Below, piece after piece: positions 33,538-39,858 of a stretch of 43,009 nt of DNA. Made by a program: the position numbers and the translations under genes. The notes beneath the pieces are model-generated. The model was not told the DNA's origin. It was given only the letters and a program-made list of their open reading frames with translations, and ran no database searches. The stretch comes from an uncultured Methylobacillus sp. Lineage in GTDB: Bacteria; Pseudomonadota; Gammaproteobacteria; Burkholderiales; Methylophilaceae. How positions within the stretch are numbered: position 1 is the first letter of the stretch; every line of letters starts with the position of its first letter. The DNA is taken from positions 1 to 43,009 of the forward strand of contig CAMLME010000002.1 in NCBI GenBank assembly GCA_946481235.1. Reading direction: 5' to 3'.

Positions 33538-34716
33538 TTACTTGTCGCGCTCCCAGCCGCCGCGCTCCTGATCCTGCTTGGGCTTTTGCTTGCCTTGGCT
33601 GGCGGGTCCGGATTGCTTTTCTTCACGACCCTGCGGACCTTGCTCAGACTGCCCGCGTGGATCCTGGGCCTGCGGCTGCTGCTCACGCTGCTGACGGTCA
33701 GGTCGTCCCTGCTGTGGAGGAGGGGCTGACTGCTGCATTTCTTGCTGGCGCTGCCTGTCCTGCTGACCGGCGTCGCGCTGTTCAGGCATTTGCTGCCTTT
33801 CCTGCGGCTGGTTGCCCTGGCGGCCGGATTCTTTCTGCATGTCCTGATTGCGCTGCTCCGGTTCACGCCGTTGGGGCGATTGCTTGCGATCAGGGGCTTC
33901 CTGGCGTCCTTGCGGAGCACTCGGCGATGACGGCTCATTCCTGCCGTCTCGCATGTCCTGATTACGCGGCTCCTGCTCACGCTGCGGTGGCTGTTTGCGA
34001 TCAGGTGGCTCTTGTCGGCCTTGAGGCGCATTAGGCGACGACTTCTGATCGTCCCTGCCTTCCTTTTGTGGAGGTTGCGAACGAGGGCCGGCACCCTCGT
34101 CCTGGCGAGCGGACGAGCGTTGTTGCTTGGTGATTTCCCTCACGACCGGTTCACGCGGTTCGTAACGGTATTTCTGCTCATGCAGTTCAAGCTGCTGCTC
34201 GACCTGCTTGGGATAGCGATCTCCCGAATATTCTCGTTGATAATCGGGCCTCGGTGCAGGTTGTGGGGCCTCGCGGCGATCCCAGCGATCCCAGCCGCTC
34301 CTGCGTTGTTCCCAATCGTGGCCCCAATGGTCACCCCAGCGTGGCGGAGCATCCGGGCGCCATCCGCGGAAGTAAGGAGGCGGGCGGCTGTAGTAACGTA
34401 CCGGAACGCGCAGAATGAACACCGGCACGTATTCCGGGCCCACGACCCACCAGGGTCCGTTGTACCAGGAGCTGGAATACCAGTAGTTATCCTGGTAAAC
34501 CCAGTACATGCCGTCGTAAAAGAAGAAGTTGGCTTGCATGCTCGGCGCATAATAGACCGGGTAACCGGGTACGACGACCAGCCGCGGATAGGCCGGCACA
34601 TTAATGCCGATGCTGACATGCGGAAGCCCGATGCCGATGCTCACCTGAACATCGGCGGAAGCTGCGGGGGACAGGAGCATCCCCAGCACTATGAGTAAGG
34701 GACGAATTTTTAGCAT
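33538..34716 (-). CDS. Secreted Gln/Pro/Arg-rich protein
   Basis: A 392-residue exported protein with a signal peptide (KIRPLLIVLGMLLSPAASA). Residues about 22-125 are Tyr/Trp/Pro-rich (VSIGIGLPHVSIGINVP, YDGMYWVYQDNYWYSSSWY), resembling cell-surface domains found in many proteobacterial unknowns. From about residue 150 to the end it is a disordered tail of Gln, Pro, Arg, Asp and Glu with an imperfect 38-residue duplication. GGAGG seven bases upstream selects 34716 over the longer frame to 34845. A stable hairpin sits just upstream of the Shine-Dalgarno. Function unknown. Confidence 0.78.
   Translation of the reverse strand: MLKIRPLLIVLGMLLSPAASADVQVSIGIGLPHVSIGINVPAYPRLVVVPGYPVYYAPSMQANFFFYDGMYWVYQDNYWYSSSWYNGPWWVVGPEYVPVFILRVPVRYYSRPPPYFRGWRPDAPPRWGDHWGHDWEQRRSGWDRWDRREAPQPAPRPDYQREYSGDRYPKQVEQQLELHEQKYRYEPREPVVREITKQQRSSARQDEGAGPRSQPPQKEGRDDQKSSPNAPQGRQEPPDRKQPPQREQEPRNQDMRDGRNEPSSPSAPQGRQEAPDRKQSPQRREPEQRNQDMQKESGRQGNQPQERQQMPEQRDAGQQDRQRQQEMQQSAPPPQQGRPDRQQREQQPQAQDPRGQSEQGPQGREEKQSGPASQGKQKPKQDQERGGWERDK
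33838..34039 (-). repeat. Two imperfect copies of about 90 bases, 114-base period
   Basis: Copies start at 33838 and 33952 on the plus-strand coordinates and share phrases such as CATGTCCTGATT and TTGCGATCAGG. They encode two versions of an APQGRQEPPDRKQPPQ-like unit in the disordered tail of the secreted protein. Confidence 0.75.
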
Positions 34717-34740
34717 TTTGTGACCTCCAGTGCGGTAAGT

Positions 34741-34760
34741 AAGAGCCGATGACGGCTCTT
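34741..34760 (-). promoter_or_regulatory. Leader hairpin before the secreted-protein gene
   Basis: AAGAGCCG (34741-34748) pairs perfectly with CGGCTCTT (34753-34760) around a four-base loop. It lies 25 bases upstream of the start at 34716, right before the Shine-Dalgarno, and could act on translation or mRNA stability. Confidence 0.5.
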
Positions 34761-34874
34761 CCTGCATGAGCCTTATGCGGGACATCGAATTGGCTCTGAG
34801 GTCGGAGTTATGGTTGCTGCGAAATGCGGACACCACCTCTAACATGCATCAGGCTATACGGGCTGTTGTTGCTT

Positions 34875-34895
34875 CACCGTGCGGTAGCGCACATA
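34875..34895 (-). promoter_or_regulatory. Recurrent palindromic element, copy G
   Basis: Read on the minus strand: TAT, core GTGCGCTACCGCAC (perfect palindromic arms), then GGTG; 18 of 21 positions fit. It faces the secreted Gln/Pro/Arg-rich protein gene, whose start is about 170 bases away. Confidence 0.7.
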
Positions 34896-34913
34896 GGCAG
34901 TTCAGTCGTGTGA

Positions 34914-34934
34914 TATGTACGCTAACGTACAGAC
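34914..34934 (+). promoter_or_regulatory. Recurrent palindromic element, copy H
   Basis: Read on the plus strand: TAT, core GTACGCTAACGTAC (perfect palindromic arms, TGTACG...CGTACA), then AGAC; 19 of 21 positions fit, the best copy. It faces the cardiolipin-synthase-like gene, which starts 74 bases downstream. Confidence 0.75.
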
Positions 34935-35007
34935 GCCGCGGGGTGGCCGGGATAGCCTGATCTGCGGTCATGTGAATGAGATATGACGGTTTGCAGGAGT
35001 TGCCGGG

Positions 35008-36399
35008 ATGATCAAGAATTTAAGGTGCACAGACACTACAGCGCTGATAATGGCACTCTGCCTGACACTGCTCGCAGGCTGTAGCTCCATTCCCACCCTG
35101 GTGCCGGATATGGCACTGCAACCATCGCGTCCCGTACAGCTCGAAGGTGCGCAAGGTCCCCTGACGGCCCAGCAGAGCAAGGCGATACTCGCCAAACTGG
35201 AAAAGCATGGCGATGACACCAATATCTTCGACAAACACCTGGCATTGGAATCACAGATCGTCGGCAGTCCGCTGGTGACAGGCAATAAAGTGGAACTGCT
35301 GGTCGATGGCCCGGCCACGTACGACGCGATGTTCGCCGCCATAGGCAATGCGAAGGACCATATCAATATGGAAACCTACATCATCGAGGACGACGAAATC
35401 GGCCAGCGTTTTGCCGAAGTGCTGACAGCCAGGCAACGGGAAGGGGTGCAGGTCAACCTCATTTACGACAGCGTAGGATCGCTTGCCACGCCGGAGGCAT
35501 TTTTCATTCCGATGAAAGAAAGCGGGGTGAACGTATTGGAATTCAACCCGATCAACCCGCTCATGGCGCGCAAGGGATGGCAATTCAACCTGCGCGACCA
35601 CCGCAAGCTCCTGATCGTGGACGGCCAGGTGGCTTTTGTCGGCGGCATCAACATCAGCAGTGTCTACTCCAGCGGATCGTCCGGCAGGTCCAAGCCCAGC
35701 AAAAATGCCCAGCCCTGGCGCGATACCCATCTGCGCATGACAGGCCCGGTCGTCGCCGAATTCCAGAAACTGTTCATAGCCACCTGGAACGAGCAGCATG
35801 GCGAGCCTCTGGCATCCAAGGACTATTTCCCCGAGCCCGGCAGCAAGGGCAACGAAGTGGTACGCGCCATCGGCAGTACGCCTGAAGAGGCTTACAGCCA
35901 GATCTACGTCACTTTGCTTTCCGCGATCAACAGCGCCGAAACCCAGGTTTTCCTGACCAATGCCTATTTCGTGCCTGATCCGCAACTGCTCGCGGCGCTG
36001 AAAGAAGCGGTGCAGCGCGGGGTGGACGTGCGGCTTCTGCTGCCGGGCTCTACGGACTCGGCATTGGTGTTTCATGCTTCGCGATCCTATTACGATGAAA
36101 TGCTGAGCGCCGGCGTCAAGATCTATGAGCGGAAGGATGCCATGCTGCATGCCAAGACCGCCCTCATCGATGGCGTCTGGTCCACCGTTGGCTCCACCAA
36201 TCTCGACTGGCGCAGCTTCGTCAGCAACCAGGAAATCAATGCCGTCATGCTCGGGCAGGAGTTCGGCGCGCAGATGCAATCCATGTTCGAAAAAGATCTC
36301 GAATCCTCCACCTTGATAACGCTGGAAACTTGGCGAAAACGCTCAATTGCCACCCGGATAATGGAAAAGGCCGCGCGGTTGTGGGCGCGGTGGCTGTAA
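35008..36399 (+). CDS. Cardiolipin synthase-like phospholipase D lipoprotein
   Basis: A 463-residue PLD-superfamily enzyme with two HKD motifs: His198-Lys200-Asp205 in DHRKLLIVDG followed by FVGGINIS, and His381-Lys383-Asp388 in LHAKTALIDG followed by STVGSTNLDWRS. This pair is characteristic of cardiolipin synthases, which join phosphatidyl groups of membrane lipids. Unlike typical ClsA it has no paired N-terminal helices but a lipobox at Cys25 (LLAGCSS), so it is predicted to be a lipoprotein acting on the periplasmic side. AGGAG eight bases upstream supports the start. Copy H lies directly upstream. Confidence 0.88.
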   Translation: MIKNLRCTDTTALIMALCLTLLAGCSSIPTLVPDMALQPSRPVQLEGAQGPLTAQQSKAILAKLEKHGDDTNIFDKHLALESQIVGSPLVTGNKVELLVDGPATYDAMFAAIGNAKDHINMETYIIEDDEIGQRFAEVLTARQREGVQVNLIYDSVGSLATPEAFFIPMKESGVNVLEFNPINPLMARKGWQFNLRDHRKLLIVDGQVAFVGGINISSVYSSGSSGRSKPSKNAQPWRDTHLRMTGPVVAEFQKLFIATWNEQHGEPLASKDYFPEPGSKGNEVVRAIGSTPEEAYSQIYVTLLSAINSAETQVFLTNAYFVPDPQLLAALKEAVQRGVDVRLLLPGSTDSALVFHASRSYYDEMLSAGVKIYERKDAMLHAKTALIDGVWSTVGSTNLDWRSFVSNQEINAVMLGQEFGAQMQSMFEKDLESSTLITLETWRKRSIATRIMEKAARLWARWL

Positions 36400-36513
36400 T
36401 TCATCTTTCCGGCATTCCCGATCCTGGTCGTGCGAGGCTCATTTGTTGCGCAGGCTGGAATTGCCTAGCCCAGTCATCCAGTTACCTATTCAATCCCCAG
36501 ATGCCCCACAAGG

Positions 36514-36522
36514 TTATCCACA
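36514..36522 (+). promoter_or_regulatory. Perfect DnaA-box-like sequence
   Basis: TTATCCACA matches the DnaA box consensus exactly. It is followed four bases on by TGTGGA, giving a CCACA/TGTGG inverted repeat. It is a single box in the 200-base gap before the Sel1 gene, so it is not an origin on this evidence. Confidence 0.4.
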
Positions 36523-36599
36523 GAAAATGTGGAGATGGTGCGCTGCGGCCGGAACTGGATTAAAGTGACTTCAAGCCAATCGGAGTGTCACCCAGCATT

Positions 36600-37316
36600 A
36601 TGAAAAAACCTTTTCTCATGGCCTGCCTTGCCCTGCTGATGACTTTATCTCAGCCTGTTCATGCCGAAGAAACCCTGCAGGATGCCCTGACGGCCATAGA
36701 GGCTGGGGATTATCCGAGGGCGCTTGGCATCTACACAATGCTGGCGCGTGAAGGCAATGCCAAGGCTGAATACAATCTGGGGCAGATGTATATCAACGGT
36801 GATGGTTTGCCGCAGGACGTTTCTGAAGCGCAAAACTGGTACCGGCGTTCCGCCGAGCATGGCTATAGCGAGGCGCAATACACGCTGGGGGCGCTGCACT
36901 TTCGCAGGATCGCGGCGCTGCAGAGCCACGAAGAAGCCGTCGACTGGTATCGCAAGGCGGCGGAGCAAGGGCATGCACGTTCACAGCTCAATCTGGGCGA
37001 TCTCTATTTCAAGGGCGAAGTCGTCCCGCAGGATGTTGATGCCGCGCTGAGCTGGTACAGAAAAGCGGCCGAGCAGGGCAATGGCGAGGCGCAGCATCAA
37101 TTGGGTGTGATCCATGCCAACGGCGAGGGCGTCGCCAAGGACGTGGTCACCGGTTACATGTGGCTGCTTCTGGCAGCCGAAAACGCCGAACCAAGGCATC
37201 GCGTGCGTACCGGAAAAATACTCAACTTTACCGCAGCCGGCATGACGCCTGAGCAGGTCGAAGAAGCGCGCGCCCGCGCGCGCCGCTGCCTGGAAAACAA
37301 GTTCAAGGGTTGCTGA
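36600..37316 (+). CDS. Sel1-repeat (TPR-like) secreted protein
   Basis: A 238-residue protein with a signal peptide (MKKPFLMACLALLMTLSQPVHA) and four Sel1-like repeats, recognisable by A-x-YNLGQMYINGDGLPQD, AQYTLGALHF, SQLNLGDLYFKGEVVPQD and AQHQLGVIHANGEGVAKD, each followed by A-x-x-WYRKAAEQG-type helices. Such solenoids mediate protein-protein contacts, often in the envelope. The start at 36600 gives a proper signal peptide; a GTG at 36585 is possible. The formate/nitrite channel follows after 30 bases. Confidence 0.9.
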   Translation: MKKPFLMACLALLMTLSQPVHAEETLQDALTAIEAGDYPRALGIYTMLAREGNAKAEYNLGQMYINGDGLPQDVSEAQNWYRRSAEHGYSEAQYTLGALHFRRIAALQSHEEAVDWYRKAAEQGHARSQLNLGDLYFKGEVVPQDVDAALSWYRKAAEQGNGEAQHQLGVIHANGEGVAKDVVTGYMWLLLAAENAEPRHRVRTGKILNFTAAGMTPEQVEEARARARRCLENKFKGC

Positions 37317-37346
37317 AAAGAGCATTGCGAGTCGGGGGAGGCCTCA

Positions 37347-38147
37347 ATGTCTGAAATATTCGGTTCCGATGCCTATGCGCCGAGGCAGATCGCCGAGCGC
37401 GTAAACGAGGTGTGCGTCATCAAGGCGCATTTGCCGCTGCTGACGATGTGGATGCTTGCCATGCTGGCGGGTGCCTTCATCGGGCTGGGCGCGATGTATT
37501 ACACGCTGGTCGCGAGCGACGCTTCTCTCGGTTTCGCGATATCGCGCGTGCTGGGCGGACTGGTGTTTTCGCTCGGCTTGCTGCTGGTTGTCGTGGCGGG
37601 CGCCGAGCTTTTTACCGGCAATAACCTGCTGGCCATGGCATGGGCGGATGGCTGCCTGACCACGCGCGACATGCTGCGCAACTGGCTGGTCGTGAGTGTC
37701 GGTAATCTTGTCGGGGCGCTGGGGTTGGCGGTATTGGTCTATTTGTCCGGACATCCCGCGATGAATGGCGGCGCAATTGCTGAAACCACCCTCAGGATCG
37801 CCCAGTCCAAGGCAGAGCTTTCATTCACCGAAGCGTTTTTCAGGGGCGTGCTCTGCAATGTTCTCGTGTGCATGGCGGTATGGATGGCCATGGCCGGCCG
37901 CAGCGTCGTGGACAAGGCGGTCGCGATTGTTTTCCCCATCTCGGCTTTTGTCGCTGCCGGTTTCGAGCACTCCATCGCCAACATGTATTTCTTCCCGCTT
38001 GCGCTATTGCTCGGCGCGCCGCTGGAGGTGGGCGATATCGCGCGCAACTTCATCGCGGTCATCCTCGGCAACCTTGCCGGCGGCAGCGTGCTGGTGGCAC
38101 TGGTGTATTACGTCATTTACATTCGCCCGGCCCACAAGAAGAGCTAG
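37347..38147 (+). CDS. Formate/nitrite transporter family channel (FocA/NirC)
   Basis: A 266-residue inner-membrane protein with six helices, forming pentameric channels for small monovalent anions in studied relatives. Signatures: GAELFTGNNLLAMAW in the second helix region and AAGFEHSIANMYFFPLALLLG, containing the conserved pore His of FocA. Formate, nitrite or another anion cannot be distinguished by sequence reading. It follows the Sel1 gene with a short gap; no formate or nitrite metabolism genes are adjacent. Confidence 0.92.
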   Translation: MSEIFGSDAYAPRQIAERVNEVCVIKAHLPLLTMWMLAMLAGAFIGLGAMYYTLVASDASLGFAISRVLGGLVFSLGLLLVVVAGAELFTGNNLLAMAWADGCLTTRDMLRNWLVVSVGNLVGALGLAVLVYLSGHPAMNGGAIAETTLRIAQSKAELSFTEAFFRGVLCNVLVCMAVWMAMAGRSVVDKAVAIVFPISAFVAAGFEHSIANMYFFPLALLLGAPLEVGDIARNFIAVILGNLAGGSVLVALVYYVIYIRPAHKKS

Positions 38148-38251
38148 CACTTCGAAGCCAGACTCCTTGTTGCAGCAACAAATGCGCAGGGGTAACAAAC
38201 CAAAAATGCAGATGGGGGTCATATTGGAATAACTCACAAGCGAGGTTCCAA

Positions 38252-38764
38252 ATGGTTGACTATATACATCGCATTTACGGGCTATACCCATCACACCTGG
38301 AGGCCGAGCAGGTGTACTCGCAATTATTGCAGCAAGGATTCAAGCCGGAACAGCTGAAGCTTGTAGACAAGGCCGATTCTGACAAGGAAATTCCTCCCGA
38401 TTCCGACGAAGTCCGCAACGAAGTCGTCATCGACGGCGCCCTCGGCACGGCTGCCGGCGCCGGCGTCGGCGCCCTGGGTGAGGTGGCACTTGCCGCCGCC
38501 AACGTCAGCCTGTTCATCGCCAGTCCGGTGCTGGGTACCTTGACCATGATAGGCTGGGGCGCTGCGGTCGGCGGCCTGGTCGGCGCTGCAGTCGGCGCGG
38601 GAAATCCGGACACCAAACGTTTCTCCGACATCGTGCAGGATGCCGTCAAAAGCGGGCACGCCGCACTGATTGTCTACGCTGCTACAGAATCGCAGACCAC
38701 GCTGGCCCAAGCCGTCATTGCCGAATCGTTGGTGGACAAGAGTCAGACGGGGAAGATCGATTAA
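38252..38764 (+). CDS. Hypothetical protein with glycine-zipper core
   Basis: A 170-residue protein without a signal peptide. Residues 1-45 form a small alpha/beta part (HLEAEQVYSQLLQQGFKPEQLKLVDK) like those in proteins that sense or bind through a flavodoxin-type repeat. Residues about 60-115 are a Gly/Ala-rich hydrophobic zipper (GALGTAAGAGVGALGEVALA, then GWGAAVGGLVGAAVGAG). The C-terminus has a strand ALIVYAATESQ. It resembles general-stress proteins of unknown role. GAGG six bases upstream supports the start. No firm family call. Confidence 0.7.
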   Translation: MVDYIHRIYGLYPSHLEAEQVYSQLLQQGFKPEQLKLVDKADSDKEIPPDSDEVRNEVVIDGALGTAAGAGVGALGEVALAAANVSLFIASPVLGTLTMIGWGAAVGGLVGAAVGAGNPDTKRFSDIVQDAVKSGHAALIVYAATESQTTLAQAVIAESLVDKSQTGKID

Positions 38765-38853
38765 ATGACATGGCTTCGCGCAGATCGGCAATGATTTAAC
38801 CGGTATCATCACGTTTCGCGATTTTGCAATTTATCAGGCAGGAAATATCAGGA

Positions 38854-39192
38854 ATGGGTGAATCGAAACGCCGAGGCTCCAGGGAGGAGCGCGTCGCGCA
38901 AGCGACTAAGCAGCGCAAGCACAAGTTGGACGAAGTAAAGAAGGAGCTGGGGATTCCCGAGGGCGCGGAGTTTTTGGGCTATCTCATTCATCACGCCGAG
39001 AACGATGAGTTCATCCATGCAATTGAGGATACGGATCTCGTGGTGAAGCGTGCTTTCGTCAAGGCGCCGGAAGAGGCCATGCGCTTCGGGCGTTACCTTG
39101 ATGCCAACCAGTTTGTGCGGCATGACAAGGGGGAGGGCGTTGTCGGGTTGTTTAGCCTGGATGGCAGGTTTGTCACGTTTCCTGTCGGCTAA
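38854..39192 (+). CDS. Conserved hypothetical protein
   Basis: Not recognised. The 112-residue product is soluble, with a very basic N-terminus (MGESKRRGSREERVAQATKQ), a short helix DEVKKELGIPEG, and an alpha/beta C-terminal half containing HAENDEFIHAIEDTDLVVKR and VVGLFSLDGRFVTFPVG. The start at 38854 has AGGA ten bases upstream; an upstream in-frame start at 38824 is less likely. It is a single gene ended by a clear terminator. Confidence 0.7.
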   Translation: MGESKRRGSREERVAQATKQRKHKLDEVKKELGIPEGAEFLGYLIHHAENDEFIHAIEDTDLVVKRAFVKAPEEAMRFGRYLDANQFVRHDKGEGVVGLFSLDGRFVTFPVG

Positions 39193-39208
39193 TTACATAC
39201 CAGCCATG

Positions 39209-39236
39209 AAAAAAAGCCGCGATTGCGGCTTTTTTA
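39209..39236. terminator. Bidirectional Rho-independent terminator
   Basis: GCCGC (39216-39220), loop GATT, GCGGC (39225-39229), flanked by an A-run on the left and a T-run on the right. It separates the plus-strand hypothetical gene from the convergent marR-type gene and should work in both directions. Confidence 0.9.
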
Positions 39237-39261
39237 TTGTCTGCATAAATGGCAGATCAGT

Positions 39262-39759
39262 TCAGTTTTCGTTTTTCTTTTCGTTGCTGACGAAGCGGCG
39301 GAGCAAGGATTCCAGGGCTTCGAACTCCTCGCGGCTGAAGCCTTTCAAGTGCTGATTCAATCCTTCGGCAATCAAATACGGAATTTTTTCTGAAAATCGG
39401 CGACCTTCTTCGGTCAGTCGGATGTCGAAAACTCGACGGTCGGTGCTGTTGCGCTCTCGCGTGACCAGGCCCTTGCTTTCCAGGCGGTCCAGCATACGGG
39501 TCATGGTGCTGGTGTCCACTCCATTGCAGCGCGACAGTTCGGCGGCGGTCGTGGCCTTGCCGCTTGCCAGGAGCAGAAGGGGCGCCCATTGCATCGAGGT
39601 CAGGCCGAGGTCCGCGACCTTTTCATCGATGGTGCGATGGAAGGCGTGCATGGCCTGTTTGATCAGCGACGCTACCGATTCGCCGCAGACATAGGTTTCG
39701 CCACTGTAAAAAATTTCCTGCATGGCGGAATCGGTTCCTGTTGTGTTTTGTTTGGTCAT
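39262..39759 (-). CDS. MarR-family transcriptional regulator
   Basis: A 165-residue winged-helix repressor: dimer helices at both ends, DNA-binding part with LTSMQWAPLLLLASG, TTAAELSRCNGVDTSTMTRMLDRLESKGLVTRERNSTDRR (read as consecutive helices and wing), typical of MarR. It is divergent from the RND permease at 39859 and so probably its repressor. Start is uncertain: 39759 is used here; 39723 has a possible AGGAA, and frames to 39777 or 39783 would run into the palindrome that is the likely operator. The natural ligand is unknown. Confidence 0.9.
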   Translation of the reverse strand: MTKQNTTGTDSAMQEIFYSGETYVCGESVASLIKQAMHAFHRTIDEKVADLGLTSMQWAPLLLLASGKATTAAELSRCNGVDTSTMTRMLDRLESKGLVTRERNSTDRRVFDIRLTEEGRRFSEKIPYLIAEGLNQHLKGFSREEFEALESLLRRFVSNEKKNEN

Positions 39760-39770
39760 AAGTTTAGAAT

Positions 39771-39799
39771 GTTGCATATGCAACTACTGCATCTGCAAC
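39771..39799. promoter_or_regulatory. Candidate MarR operator
   Basis: GTTGCATATGCAAC at 39771-39784 is a perfect 14-base palindrome. The half GCATATGCAAC (39774-39784) recurs as GCATCTGCAAC (39789-39799) 15 bases on. The site lies between the MarR and RND gene starts, so binding could control both directions. Confidence 0.65.
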
Positions 39800-39858
39800 T
39801 TTAGCAGAAAGCTGCTTTCGAATGTAGTCGACAGTATATCAACCAGCTCGGAAAGACC

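Noticed and set aside
38167..38181. Inverted repeat TTGTTGC-A-GCAACAA after the formate/nitrite channel gene
   Set aside because: No T-run for a terminator; half-sites resemble the MarR operator but the spacing differs, so treated as chance.
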